This document shows, piece after piece, positions 18,607 to 28,308 of a stretch of DNA of 64,000 bases (position 1 is its first letter; each line of letters begins with the position of its first letter). The notes beneath the pieces were generated by a model, which saw only the letters and a list, made by a program, of their open reading frames with translations, made no database searches and was not told where the DNA came from. This DNA comes from Roseovarius carneus (GTDB lineage Bacteria > Pseudomonadota > Alphaproteobacteria > Rhodobacterales > Rhodobacteraceae), in NCBI RefSeq assembly GCF_020141465.1, contig NZ_JAHSPD010000001.1, positions 2,710,374 to 2,774,373 on the forward strand, written 5' to 3'. Both the position numbers and the translations under genes were made by a program.

Positions 18607-18918
18607 TCAGCGCGTCTTGAAAACCTGCATATCTGGCAGCCCGGTCAGAGGGGCCTCCACAAGGCGCAGCGCCGCCAGAGACATCTGGCTGCATGCCGTT
18701 GCAGGGGGCTGAGCGGAATGAGATCTACACTCACCAACCTGCCCTTCACCATATAAACAGCGCGCCCCCTTTGTAGGCACATCAACAAAGCGCGTCTTCA
18801 TCCAGAAACCCGGCTCTGTCGCCGCCCCGAGCGAGGCAATGGTCCGCCCAATCTCGACGCTGCCCGCAGTCTCTTGCGCCTTTGCGCGGTCCGAGGCGGG
18901 GTCAAAAGCGATATGCAT
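18607..18918 (-). pseudogene. Truncated, frameshifted remnant of a conserved Rhodobacteraceae lipoprotein-type gene
   Basis: The open frame gives 103 residues, with GRTIASLGAATEPGFWMKT near the start and SLAALRLVEAPLTGLPDMQV at the end, both resembling a conserved family (often named D-galactarate dehydratase, without evidence). Between them, about 18690-18760, the expected family-like text (VYMVKGRLVSVDLIPLSP) is in another frame, so two compensating shifts seem present. The expected signal peptide and lipobox are missing, and a stop and a palindromic repeat lie directly upstream. An alternative is an intact but divergent gene. Confidence 0.55.
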
Positions 18919-18934
18919 TTCATAAATGCCCGAC

Positions 18935-18984
18935 TAAAGCGTTTCGAGAAAAACCTGCGGTACTGTTTCTTTCAAAACGCTTTA
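18935..18984. repeat. Dispersed palindromic repeat, copy 1
   Basis: About 50 bases with imperfect inverted arms, taaagcgtttcgagaaa and tttctttcaaaacgcttta. It shares arms and the inner aaacctgc text with the copy at 28305 and a worn copy at 40291. It sits just upstream of the truncated gene at 18918. Confidence 0.75.
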
Positions 18985-19057
18985 AGCCGCCAAATCAGGC
19001 ATCGCAATCACAAGATCATACTTGCGAGACCGCGCCCCGGCGCATACCTTAATTCTC

Positions 19058-20065
19058 ATGACAGTCCCATTGATTGACCCTTTCCAGCGCGCGATCAGCT
19101 ATCTGCGCGTCTCCGTGACAGACCGCTGCGATTTTCGCTGCGTCTATTGCATGTCCGAAAACATGACGTTCCTGCCGAAAAAGGAGCTTCTGACGCTGGA
19201 GGAGTTGGACCGCATGTGCAGCACATTCGTCGGGCTTGGCGTGGAAAAGCTGCGCATTACCGGAGGCGAACCCCTTGTGCGGCGCGAGATTATGACGTTT
19301 TTCAACGCCATGTCGCGGCATCTGGAAAGCGGCGCCCTGAAGGAGCTAACCCTGACCACCAATGGCAGTCAGCTAGAGCGGTTTGCAGATGATCTCTACG
19401 CCGCTGGCGTGCGCCGGATCAACGTCTCGCTTGACACGTTGGATGAGCAAAAATTCGCAGATATCACCCGCTGGGGCCGCCTTCCGCAGGTGCTGCGCGG
19501 GATTGATGCGGCGCAAAAAGCCGGAATGCGGGTCAAGATCAACGCCGTGGCCCTCAAGGATTTCAACGAGGCGGAGCTTTTCACCATCACCGAATGGTGC
19601 GCTGAGCGCGACATGGACCTCACTTGGATAGAAGTCATGCCGATGGGCGATATTGGGAATGAGGACCGTCTGGATCAATACTGGCGGCTGTCGGATCTGC
19701 GGCGCACGCTGGGCGAGCACTACACCCTCACCGACCTGCCAGAACGCACGGGCGGGCCCGCGCGATACGTCCGGTTGGAAGAAACCGGGCAGAAGATCGG
19801 CTTTATCACGCCTCTCACGCATAATTTCTGCGAAAGCTGCAACCGCGTGCGCCTCACCTGCACCGGCGAGCTTTTCATGTGCCTCGGCCAAGAGGATATG
19901 GCCGACCTGCGCGCGCCTTTGCGCAACTACCCCGCCGATACGGCCCCCTTGGAGGACGCGATCCGCGAGGCGATCTCGCGCAAGCCCAAGGGCCATGATT
20001 TCGACTATTCGCGGCAAACGGTCGATGGCCGCGTCACCCGCCATATGAGCCATACGGGCGGCTGA
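19058..20065 (+). CDS. moaA: GTP 3',8-cyclase, molybdenum cofactor biosynthesis
   Basis: A 335-residue radical-SAM enzyme that converts GTP to 3',8-cyclo-7,8-dihydro-GTP, the first step of molybdopterin synthesis. The SAM cluster ligands are Cys24, Cys28 and Cys31 (CDFRCVYC); the second C-terminal cluster uses Cys258, Cys261 and Cys275; the protein ends in the conserved GG. The start MTVPLIDPF fits the family; the frame is open 12 codons earlier. Its stop overlaps the waaA start (TGATG). Confidence 0.96.
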   Translation: MTVPLIDPFQRAISYLRVSVTDRCDFRCVYCMSENMTFLPKKELLTLEELDRMCSTFVGLGVEKLRITGGEPLVRREIMTFFNAMSRHLESGALKELTLTTNGSQLERFADDLYAAGVRRINVSLDTLDEQKFADITRWGRLPQVLRGIDAAQKAGMRVKINAVALKDFNEAELFTITEWCAERDMDLTWIEVMPMGDIGNEDRLDQYWRLSDLRRTLGEHYTLTDLPERTGGPARYVRLEETGQKIGFITPLTHNFCESCNRVRLTCTGELFMCLGQEDMADLRAPLRNYPADTAPLEDAIREAISRKPKGHDFDYSRQTVDGRVTRHMSHTGG

Positions 20066-21363
20066 TGTCCGCTCTAGCGCGGCCGACGCTTTTGTTGCGC
20101 ATTTATGGCGGGCTGGCCACCGCACTTGCCCCGCTGGCCTATACCCGCATCAAGACAAAGCTGCGCAGTCACAGCATTGATCCGGAACGCTTTTCCGAAC
20201 GGATGGGCCATCCCGGCCTGCCGCGACCCGCAGGGCGGCTGATATGGTTTCACGCGGCCTCCGTGGGCGAAAGCCTGTCAGTGCTGCGCTTGATCGAGGA
20301 GATGGGGAGCGCCCTGCCGGACGTGCATTTCCTGCTCACCTCCGGCACGGCAACCTCTGCCGAGATTGTCGCACGCCGCCTGCCCACGCGCACCCAGCAT
20401 CAGTTCGCCCCGCTCGACAGCGCACGCGCCATGGCGCGGTTTCTGAATCACTGGCGCCCCGATGCGGGCGTGTTCGTCGAGAGCGAGCTTTGGCCCAATA
20501 TGCTGCGCAGTGCGGCGGCGCGAGGGGTGCCGCTGGCGCTGATAAATGCCCGTATCTCGGACCGCTCCGCGCGCAATTGGACGCGGGCGGCAGGCACGGC
20601 GCGCAGCCTCATGGGCCTCTTCCGGATGATCCACACGCAAGACGCGCGCACCGAGCGACATTTGCGCGGACTGGGCCTGAAACACGCCAAGATGGGCCAG
20701 AACCTCAAGTCCTTTGCAGCCCCTCTGCCGGTGGATGAGAACGCGCTCAGCGCCATGCAGGGCGGGCTCTCGCATCGCCCGCTTTGGGTGTTCAGCTCGT
20801 CCCACCCCGGCGAGGAGGAGATTGCGCTGCGCGCCCACGCCGCCCTTTTGGCCGCGCATCCGGATCTCCTGCTCATCCTTGTGCCCCGCCATCCCGAACG
20901 TGGTGGCAATATCGCCCGATTGATCGCGGATCGGGGGATGCAGACCGCACGGCGCAGCCTTGGTGCGATGCCGGGCGCGGAGGAGGCGGTCTTTCTGGCC
21001 GACACTCTGGGCGAAACCGGGCTTTGGTATCGACTAAGCCCGATTGTCTGCTTGGGCGGCTCCTTCACCCCCGTGGGTGGGCACAACCCGTATGAGCCAG
21101 CGCATTGCGGCGCAGCCATCCTGCACGGCCCGCTTTATGCCAATTTCATAGGGGTTTACGCAGAATTGCACCGAGCCAAGGCGGCGATGGAAGTGCAGGA
21201 TGCAGGGGCGCTGGCGCAGGCCGTTGGCAGGCTTCTGAGCAGCGCCGACGCACTGAAAAATCTGCAAAGCGCCAGCACAAGTTTTGCCGCCATACAGGCA
21301 GATGCGCTGGGGCACATGGCCCGCGATCTCTGCGCCGCGCTGGAGCTTGCGCCCCCGCCATGA
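20065..21363 (+). CDS. waaA: 3-deoxy-D-manno-octulosonic acid (Kdo) transferase
   Basis: A 432-residue protein that adds Kdo to lipid IVA at the inner membrane. An N-terminal hydrophobic anchor is followed by the acceptor-side motif WFHAASVGE (about 57-65) and a GT-B fold, with a C-terminal donor-binding region around GGHNPYEPAHCG. Translation is coupled to moaA upstream and, by an ATGA overlap, to the glycosyltransferase downstream. The link to moaA seems to be gene order only. Confidence 0.93.
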   Translation: MSALARPTLLLRIYGGLATALAPLAYTRIKTKLRSHSIDPERFSERMGHPGLPRPAGRLIWFHAASVGESLSVLRLIEEMGSALPDVHFLLTSGTATSAEIVARRLPTRTQHQFAPLDSARAMARFLNHWRPDAGVFVESELWPNMLRSAAARGVPLALINARISDRSARNWTRAAGTARSLMGLFRMIHTQDARTERHLRGLGLKHAKMGQNLKSFAAPLPVDENALSAMQGGLSHRPLWVFSSSHPGEEEIALRAHAALLAAHPDLLLILVPRHPERGGNIARLIADRGMQTARRSLGAMPGAEEAVFLADTLGETGLWYRLSPIVCLGGSFTPVGGHNPYEPAHCGAAILHGPLYANFIGVYAELHRAKAAMEVQDAGALAQAVGRLLSSADALKNLQSASTSFAAIQADALGHMARDLCAALELAPPP

Positions 21364-22397
21364 CGGATGTGATCGTCACCAATTTCAACCGAAATTTCAC
21401 TGGTGTCTCGGCCACCGCTGCGGGCGTGCTGCGCGCGCAGGCCCAAGGGCTCGACGTGGCGCTCTGCGGCTATCCCCTGCCCGGATGCCCCGCACCCATC
21501 ACAGTGCGGCAGGCCCGAGCAGCCAGCCGCACAGCGTCTGAGCGGTTCACAATCTGGCATGTGCGGCGCAACACCGAAATGCGCGCAGCCCTCTGGGCGC
21601 GCGATGTGCTGCGCCTGCCGATCAAGATCGTGTTCACCTCAGCGGCGCAGCGGCGGCACTCGGCCTTTCCCCGCTGGCTCATCTCGCGCATGGATGCTGT
21701 GATCGCGACCAGCGCGGCAGCGGCGGGCTTTGTCCCGCATATCCGCGCCGTTGTCCCGCATGGCGTTGATACAGAGCAGTTTTATCCGGCGAGCAACCGC
21801 GCCGAAGCATGGCTTGAGACCGGATATCCCGGCCGGTTTGGCATCGCCACGATTGGCCGTATCCGACCGGAAAAGGGCACAGACCGCTTTGTCGAGGCGA
21901 TGCTGCACCTGCTGCCGATGCGGCCCGAGGCGACAGCCCTCGTGATCGGGCGCGCAGGCAGTGCGGATACTGCATTTTTGCAGGGGCTTAAGGATCAAAT
22001 CGTGATGGCGCAGCTGCAAGATCGCATCCTCTTTCCCGGTGAAATTGCGCCCGAGGCGCTGCCAGCCTTGCTGCGCGGCCTTGGGGCCGTGGTGCAGCTG
22101 CCGCGCTATGAGGGGTATGGGATGGCACCGCTGGAAGGCATGGCGAGCGGCGTACCGTTTGTGGCGAGCGATGCAGGGGCTTACCGACAATTCTCGGGCC
22201 AAGGGCGCGCCGGGCTGATCGTTGATCCAGACCTCTCAGAAGGTGTGGCCGAAACGCTGAGCGCGCTGATGGACGACCCAGCACGTCATGCCAAAATGGC
22301 CCGCGCCGCGCGCGCGGATGCCGAGACCTCCTTTAGCGTCGAGGCGGAAGCGGACGCGATCAACGATGTTTATGACGCGCTCTGGTCCGAACCTTGA
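21360..22397 (+). CDS. Glycosyltransferase family 4, probable LPS core enzyme
   Basis: A 345-residue GT-B glycosyltransferase. The C-terminal donor domain has the typical start IATIGRIRPEKGTDRFVEAM and the EGYGMAPLEGMASGVPFVAS block with the catalytic-site glutamates. The ATG at 21360 overlaps the waaA stop (ATGA) and matches the family N-terminus MTDVIVTNFNRNFTGVS. Its position after the Kdo transferase points to lipopolysaccharide core assembly; the sugar is not known. Confidence 0.88.
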   Translation: MTDVIVTNFNRNFTGVSATAAGVLRAQAQGLDVALCGYPLPGCPAPITVRQARAASRTASERFTIWHVRRNTEMRAALWARDVLRLPIKIVFTSAAQRRHSAFPRWLISRMDAVIATSAAAAGFVPHIRAVVPHGVDTEQFYPASNRAEAWLETGYPGRFGIATIGRIRPEKGTDRFVEAMLHLLPMRPEATALVIGRAGSADTAFLQGLKDQIVMAQLQDRILFPGEIAPEALPALLRGLGAVVQLPRYEGYGMAPLEGMASGVPFVASDAGAYRQFSGQGRAGLIVDPDLSEGVAETLSALMDDPARHAKMARAARADAETSFSVEAEADAINDVYDALWSEP

Positions 22398-22421
22398 TCG
22401 GGGCCTTGGTCAGGGCCTTGA

Positions 22422-23582
22422 TCAGGCGGGCAAACGCCGCTCAACCAGCTCTGCCCACCAGCTACAACCCATTGGAATCACGTCGTCATTGAAGTCATAC
22501 TCGGCATTATGCACATTCGCCGTATCACCATTTCCGACGAGAATATAAGCGCCCGGACGCTCCTCCAGCATATACGCGAAATCCTCGCCCCCCATGACCA
22601 AAGGCGCCTCGGCACATGCGCCTGAGACGGACCGCGCCACATCGGCCACAAACGCCGTCTGCTCGGGGTGGTTCACCATGACGGGGTAGTTGCGATTGTA
22701 ATCCAGCCCCGCCTCGCCCCCCATCGCAGCCCCGATATGGGCACAAATCGCACCCATCCGCGCCTCGGCCAGATCGCGCATTTCCGCGCTCAGCGTGCGC
22801 ACCGTGCCTTTGAGCAGAACGCTGCCCGGGATAACGTTATAGGCCTTTGAGCTGCTCTCGATCGAGGTGACGGAGACGACAATCTCCTCCGTCGGATCGG
22901 CGCTGCGGCTGGCAATCGTTTGCAGCATGGTGATGAGCTGTGCCGACATCACGATGGGATCGACCGTGGTGTGGGGCTTGGCCGCATGCCCGCCGCGCCC
23001 AGTGATGGCGATCTCAAACACATCCGTCGCGGCAAAGAACGGCCCTGGACGGATGGCGAAACTGCCCGCTGGCATACCGGGCCAATTGTGCATGCCGTAG
23101 ACCTCCTCAATCCCGAAATCGGTCATAAGCCCCGCGTCACACATGACTTTCGCACCGCCGCCACCCTCCTCGGCGGGTTGAAATATCACCACAACAGTGC
23201 CGGAGAAATTGCGCGTCTCGGCCAGATATTGCGCGGCCCCCAGAAGCATCGCGGTGTGCCCATCATGCCCGCAGGCATGCATCACACCGGGCGTGGTCGA
23301 GGCATACGTCGCCCCTGTCGCCTCCTCAATCGGCAGGGCGTCCATATCCGCGCGCAGGCCGATCACACGGCCCGCACCGCCGTTTTTGCCATGGATCACG
23401 CCCACTACACCGGTCTGTGCGAGGCCCGTCACAACCCTGTCGCAGCCAAAGCCACGCAGCTTATCCGCGACCAGAGCGCCCGTGCGGTGCGTGTCAAATA
23501 GAAGCTCAGGATGCGTGTGAATATCGCGCCGCCATGCGGTGATAGCGTCGTGGAGTTCGGCAAATCGGTTTTTGACGGGCAT
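22422..23582 (-). CDS. M20 family amidohydrolase / peptidase (hippurate hydrolase type)
   Basis: A 386-residue metallopeptidase-fold protein that cleaves N-acyl amino acids or related amides. Metal-ligand motifs are visible: MHACGHDGHTAMLL, and EEGGGGAK. Its dimerisation domain sits in the middle. It is convergent to the glycosyltransferase and 12 bases after the ABC ATPase on the same strand, so it could act on imported peptides or acyl amino acids. The true substrate is unknown. Confidence 0.9.
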   Translation of the reverse strand: MPVKNRFAELHDAITAWRRDIHTHPELLFDTHRTGALVADKLRGFGCDRVVTGLAQTGVVGVIHGKNGGAGRVIGLRADMDALPIEEATGATYASTTPGVMHACGHDGHTAMLLGAAQYLAETRNFSGTVVVIFQPAEEGGGGAKVMCDAGLMTDFGIEEVYGMHNWPGMPAGSFAIRPGPFFAATDVFEIAITGRGGHAAKPHTTVDPIVMSAQLITMLQTIASRSADPTEEIVVSVTSIESSSKAYNVIPGSVLLKGTVRTLSAEMRDLAEARMGAICAHIGAAMGGEAGLDYNRNYPVMVNHPEQTAFVADVARSVSGACAEAPLVMGGEDFAYMLEERPGAYILVGNGDTANVHNAEYDFNDDVIPMGCSWWAELVERRLPA

Positions 23583-23594
23583 GGGGCGGCTCCT

Positions 23595-25295
23595 TTAATC
23601 CGTTGCTACAAGATGGCCGGGCGCGGGCTGCTTGTAAACTGGCGCGGCGGGGCTTTGGCCGCGCGGCAGGGTGGGCGCGCTGCCCGGTGGGGCGGGGGTG
23701 GCGTCAAGCGCGCTCGCGGCCAGAAGGCGCTTGGTATAAGCGTGCTGGGGCGCGTTCAACACACGCTCCGCCGGGCCGATTTCCACGATGCGCCCTTCCG
23801 TCATCACCGCGATCCGGTGGGCGATCTGGCTGACCACGGCCAGATCGTGGCTGATGAAGAGATAGGCCAGCCCAAGGCGCTTTTGCAGGCGCTGCATAAG
23901 GTGCAAAACCTCACCCTGCACATGCGTATCAAGGGCGGACACGGCCTCATCCGCCACGATAAGCGCGGGCTCCAGAGCCAGTGCGCGCGCAATGGCGACG
24001 CGCTGGCGCTGCCCACCGGAGGCTTGGTGCGGATAGCGCGCCATGAGATCAGGGGGCAGGTCCACTTGCGCAAAAAGGCTTGCGATCGTGGCATTGTCCG
24101 CAAGGTGGCCATAATTTTGCAAAGGCTCGGCCACTTGGGCCGCCAGCGTGCGGCGTGGATCAAGACTTCCCATCGGGTCCTGAAACACCATCTGCATCTG
24201 GGCACGTGCCGTGTGAAGAGCGCGAGCACCAAGGCCCAAAATGTCGCGGCCCTCAAGCTCAACGCACCCCCCCGATACCGGGCCAAGCCGCAAAATGGCC
24301 CGCGCGACCGAGGATTTCCCGCTCCCCGATTCGCCGACAAGGGCCAGCGTCTCACCGCGCGCGATATCAAAGCTCACGTCATGCGCGGCCCAGAGGCACC
24401 TACGCCCGCCCATGCCCCCATGTAAAATCCCCGTCCCAGCAGGATAGCGCACAGCCAGCCCGCGCACCGACAGCGCGCCCGCGCCCAGCGGCGGCGCGCC
24501 CAGCCCATATGCGCGCCCCGGCATCGCGTCGACAAGCGCGCGAGTTTTGGCATGAGCGGGCCGTGCCAAAACCGTATCGACCGGCCCCGTCTCCACCACC
24601 CGGCCCGCGTCCAGAACCGCCACATTCCCGCCCATCCGTTGCGCCGCCGCCATGTCATGGGTCACAAACAAAAGCGCCAAACCCTTTTCGCGTCGCAGGC
24701 GGCCCAAGAGCGCCAGCAGCGCCGCGCGCAGGCTGGCATCCAGCGCGCTGGTCGGCTCATCCGCGATGAGAAGGCGCGGGGCTCCTGCAAGCGCGATGGC
24801 GATCATCACTCGCTGCCGCAGTCCGCCCGAAAGCTGATGGGGGTATTGCGCCATTATCACTTTTGGATCAGGCACCTGACACTCGGCCAGAAGACTCTCG
24901 GCCCGCGTCTGCGCCGCCCGCCCACGCAGGCCGCCATGCAGGTGCAGCGCCTCGCGGATCTGCGCCCCTATGCGCAGCACCGGGTTCAAAGCCGCACTCG
25001 CGTCCTGAAACACCATGCCCACATCACCACCCCGCAGCACGCGCAGGTCAGCCGCACTCATCTCGGCTATATCGCGCCCGTCCCAGAGCGCGCGACCTGC
25101 GGTTACCTGCGCCCCGCGCGTCTCGTCCAGCCGCAAAATCGCCCGCGACAGCGCTGATTTCCCCGCCCCCGACGGACCGATCAGCGAAAGCATCTCGCCC
25201 GCCCCAATCTCCAATGACACACCACGCAGCACATGCAGCCCTGCACCATAGCGCAGGCTCAGATCGCGCAAGGTTAAAAGAGCCTGATCGGGCAC
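23595..25295 (-). CDS. Oligo/dipeptide ABC transporter ATPase with two fused ATP-binding domains (DppD-DppF type)
   Basis: A 566-residue protein with two complete ABC domains. Domain 1 has GPSGAGKS, the signature LSGGLRQRV and Walker B LLIADEPTSALD; domain 2 has GESGSGKSS, ASGGQRQRV and IVADEAVSALD. In related importers these are separate genes. Start is GTG (25295), with AAGG eight bases upstream. The matching binding protein and permeases lie divergently downstream of 25534, so this protein probably energises that importer, although it is on the opposite strand. Confidence 0.9.
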   Translation of the reverse strand: MPDQALLTLRDLSLRYGAGLHVLRGVSLEIGAGEMLSLIGPSGAGKSALSRAILRLDETRGAQVTAGRALWDGRDIAEMSAADLRVLRGGDVGMVFQDASAALNPVLRIGAQIREALHLHGGLRGRAAQTRAESLLAECQVPDPKVIMAQYPHQLSGGLRQRVMIAIALAGAPRLLIADEPTSALDASLRAALLALLGRLRREKGLALLFVTHDMAAAQRMGGNVAVLDAGRVVETGPVDTVLARPAHAKTRALVDAMPGRAYGLGAPPLGAGALSVRGLAVRYPAGTGILHGGMGGRRCLWAAHDVSFDIARGETLALVGESGSGKSSVARAILRLGPVSGGCVELEGRDILGLGARALHTARAQMQMVFQDPMGSLDPRRTLAAQVAEPLQNYGHLADNATIASLFAQVDLPPDLMARYPHQASGGQRQRVAIARALALEPALIVADEAVSALDTHVQGEVLHLMQRLQKRLGLAYLFISHDLAVVSQIAHRIAVMTEGRIVEIGPAERVLNAPQHAYTKRLLAASALDATPAPPGSAPTLPRGQSPAAPVYKQPAPGHLVATD

Positions 25296-25533
25296 GTCCA
25301 GAACCTTAAAAACAAGGGATTATCCATCAGGTTAGGCCGAGCGTGCGGGCGATGTCAAACCCGGTGGATGAATAAAAATTCAATAAAAACAAAACAAACT
25401 ATCATTTTAATATAGTTTTGCTTAAGTTTAGCCTACGCTAGCATCGCCATGACTGAGGCTCTTGTGTCGTCGCCTGAGCCTCGTTTTCGCGTGATGCGTC
25501 TGGACCTGTATTGTTAAAGATGGATTATTTGTA
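25296..25533. promoter_or_regulatory. Divergent, AT-rich control region of the peptide importer
   Basis: A 238-base gap between the divergently transcribed ATPase and binding-protein genes. It has an AT-rich core (about 25360-25435), expected to hold promoters, and an inverted repeat with 7-base arms (gaggctc / gagcctc, about 25455-25482). No recognisable operator or protein gene was seen. Confidence 0.45.
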
Positions 25534-27240
25534 ATGCTCCTACGCTCCCTTTGCGTATTTTCCGCCACACTTACCGCGCTGGCGGGTCCTGCGCCTGCAT
25601 CCGAACAAGGGCGCGACGGCACACTCAAAATCCTCTACTGGCAGGCCCCGACAATCCTGAACCCGTATCTCAGCGGCGGGATCAAGGATATCGAGGCCGC
25701 GAGCCTCGTGTTGGAGCCTCTTGCGCGCTATGGCCCGGACGGGATGATGCGGCCTTGGCTCGCAGAGGAAATCCCCACAATCGCCAATGGTGGGGTCAGC
25801 CCGGATCAGCGCAGCATCACATGGCGGTTGAAGGCGGGCCTCACATGGTCCGATGGCAGTGCGGTCACAGCGGAAGATATTCGCTTCACCCATGCCTATT
25901 GCACCGCCCCAGGCGGCGGGTGTTCACAGGCAGATAAGTTTCGCGGGGTGGTGGATGTGGACGTGCTCGACCCGCGCACCGCACGTGTGACCTTCGACGC
26001 CGCCCGGCCCAACCCTTATGGCCCCTTCGTCGGACCACAAGCGCCTATCCTGCAAGCCGCGCAATTCAGCGCCTGTCTGGGCCCAGCAGCCCCCGGCTGC
26101 ACCGAGGCCAATTTCGCACCGATCGGCACCGGCCCCTTCAAAGTCGTGGATTTCCGCCCCGGCGATGCGGTGCAATTCGTGGCCAATCCGGGATACCGCG
26201 AGCCGGGCAAGCCCGCCTTTGCGGATGTCACGTTCAAGGGCGGCGGCACCCCGGCGGCGGCGGCGCGCACCGTTCTGGAGACCGGTGAGTTTGACTATGC
26301 GTGGAATCTGCAACTGCGCCCGGAGATGCTCAGTGCCATGGAGGCGCGCGGCACCGGCCGTATCACCGCCGCGTTCAGCACGCTGGTGGAGCGGCTGGCG
26401 TTCAACCTCAGCGATCCCGATCCCGCGCTCGGCGAGGCCCGCTCGACCGTTGCCCATCCCCATCCGGTGCTGAGCGACGGGGCCGTGCGTCGCGCGCTCG
26501 CGATGGCGCTGGACCGGCCCGTGATGGTCGAGATCGGCTATGGCGCGTCGGGCCGCACCACCTGCAATATCATCCCTGCACCGCCCGCCTTTGCGTCGGA
26601 TGCCAATGAGGATTGCCTCGCGCAAGATCTCGACGGGGCGCGCGCAGCGCTCGATCAGGCGGGCTGGACCGATAGCGATGGTGACGGTGTGCGCGACAAG
26701 GAGGGCCGCGCGCTCAGCCTTGTTTTGCAGACTTCCACCAACGCCGTGCGCCAGGATTTTCAGGTGTTGATCAAGGAATGGTGGCGTCAGATCGGCGTAG
26801 AAACGGAGCTGCGTAATATCGAGCCTTCGGTCTTTTTTGGCGCTGATCCCAGTAGCCCGGACACGTTCCAGAAATTCTACGCCGATGTGCAAATGTTTGC
26901 AGGCGCCTCCGATGGCACGGACCCAGAAGGATATCTGAGCACGTGGTTCTGCGGACGCGCGCCCTCGCCTGAGAACCAATGGCAGGGGGCCAATATCAGC
27001 CGCTGGTGCGATCCGGCGTTTGACGCGCTCGGCGAGGAGTTGTCCGCAACGGGCGGCCTTGAGGCGCGCGCGGCCCTTGCCCGCCGCATGAACGATATGC
27101 TGGTGCAAAACCATGTGGTGTTGCCTTTGGTGGACCGGGGTCGCGTCTCGGCCCACACGCTGAGCCTTGGCGGGGTTGAGGCCAACGCATGGGACAGCGA
27201 GCTTTGGAATATCGCGGATTGGACCCGCCTGCCCGGCTAG
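25534..27240 (+). CDS. Oligo/dipeptide-binding periplasmic protein (SBP family 5)
   Basis: A 568-residue solute-binding protein with a signal peptide (about 1-23, ending PASEQ) and the family-5 layout; DSDGDGVRDKEG (about 382-393) is a calcium-loop-like insertion often seen in this family. It captures peptides or related solutes for the permeases that follow. It is divergent from the fused ATPase. The ligand cannot be predicted. Confidence 0.9.
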   Translation: MLLRSLCVFSATLTALAGPAPASEQGRDGTLKILYWQAPTILNPYLSGGIKDIEAASLVLEPLARYGPDGMMRPWLAEEIPTIANGGVSPDQRSITWRLKAGLTWSDGSAVTAEDIRFTHAYCTAPGGGCSQADKFRGVVDVDVLDPRTARVTFDAARPNPYGPFVGPQAPILQAAQFSACLGPAAPGCTEANFAPIGTGPFKVVDFRPGDAVQFVANPGYREPGKPAFADVTFKGGGTPAAAARTVLETGEFDYAWNLQLRPEMLSAMEARGTGRITAAFSTLVERLAFNLSDPDPALGEARSTVAHPHPVLSDGAVRRALAMALDRPVMVEIGYGASGRTTCNIIPAPPAFASDANEDCLAQDLDGARAALDQAGWTDSDGDGVRDKEGRALSLVLQTSTNAVRQDFQVLIKEWWRQIGVETELRNIEPSVFFGADPSSPDTFQKFYADVQMFAGASDGTDPEGYLSTWFCGRAPSPENQWQGANISRWCDPAFDALGEELSATGGLEARAALARRMNDMLVQNHVVLPLVDRGRVSAHTLSLGGVEANAWDSELWNIADWTRLPG

Positions 27241-27300
27241 AGTGGTTTGCCAAGGCGCGCGCACATGCCTAGGCTGCGCGTGTCCAGTCAAGGCGTTATG

Positions 27301-28308
27301 ATGCTTCGCTATACTGCCCGCCGCCTCTTCTTTGCGCTGCCCACGCTTCTGGCAATCTCGCTGGTGGTGTTCGCGTTGCTGGAGCTTGCGCCGGGTGATC
27401 CGATGGCGCAGCTGCCGCAAACCATCTCGGCCGAGGTGCGCGCGCAGATGCGTGAGGCGCTGGGGCTCGGCGAGGCCGCGCATATCCGCTATATCCGCTG
27501 GCTCACCCAGCTTGCCGTGGTGGAGCCGATGGTGGGCATCGACGCGCTCTTCGGCACCGCACTCTCGGAGGGCGCGCCCCGCCTGCTTAGCTGGCAAACC
27601 CGCGCGCCGGTGATGACCCTTCTGGGCGAGCGGTTGCCGCAAACCCTCATCGTGGTTGGACTGGCTTATGTGATCGGGGTGCTTGTGGCGATCCCGCTGG
27701 GCGTCTGGTCCGCCTATCGGCGCGGTGGCGCGTTTGACCGGGCGGCCACAGGGGCGGCCATGCTGGGCTATGCGGTGCCGCCGTTTTTCTCGGGCGCGGT
27801 GCTGATCTGGCTTTTCGCGATCACGCTGGGCTGGCTCCCGTCCGTCTATGACACCACCCTCGTGGTGCGCGACTGGGACAGCCTTCTGGCGCAGATGCGG
27901 CAGATGGCCCTGCCCGTCCTCGTGCTCAGCCTACAGACAACGGCCCAGATCAGCCGTTATATGCGCGCCGCCATGCTCGACGCGCTGGGGCAGGATTATA
28001 TCACTGCCGCGCGCGCACGCGGCGCGCCTGAGGGACGGGTGCTGAGGGCTCATGGCTTGCGTAATTCGCTTATTCCAGTGATCAGCATCGTGGCGGTGGG
28101 CGCGCCGCAAATCTTCGCGGGCGCGATCGTGACCGAACAGATTTTCGGTGTGAACGGCATAGGCGCGCTTCTGGTCAGCTCGGTTCAGGCCACGGATATT
28201 CCCACCATCATGGCCATCACCATGGTTCTGGCTACGCTCATCGTGGTGTTCAACCTTCTGGCCGATCTCGCTTATGGCTGGCTCGACCCGCGTATCCGCT
28301 ATGACTAA
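27301..28308 (+). CDS. Peptide ABC transporter permease, DppB type
   Basis: A 335-residue inner-membrane permease with about six helices and the binding-protein-dependent transport signature near ARARGAPEGRVLRAHGLRNS (about 238-257), which contacts the ATPase. The start MLRYTARRLFF was chosen; an ATG one codon earlier is an alternative. Its last codons, ending TAA, overlap the start of the next permease by eight bases (ATGACTAA). Confidence 0.92.
   Translation: MLRYTARRLFFALPTLLAISLVVFALLELAPGDPMAQLPQTISAEVRAQMREALGLGEAAHIRYIRWLTQLAVVEPMVGIDALFGTALSEGAPRLLSWQTRAPVMTLLGERLPQTLIVVGLAYVIGVLVAIPLGVWSAYRRGGAFDRAATGAAMLGYAVPPFFSGAVLIWLFAITLGWLPSVYDTTLVVRDWDSLLAQMRQMALPVLVLSLQTTAQISRYMRAAMLDALGQDYITAARARGAPEGRVLRAHGLRNSLIPVISIVAVGAPQIFAGAIVTEQIFGVNGIGALLVSSVQATDIPTIMAITMVLATLIVVFNLLADLAYGWLDPRIRYD

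Noticed and set aside
18985..19057. Molybdenum-cofactor riboswitch before moaA
   Set aside because: The gap is too short and shows no fitting structure.
25924..27642. 572-codon minus-strand frame
   Set aside because: Opposite to the binding-protein gene and rich in His/Arg/Ala with no domain; a shadow frame.
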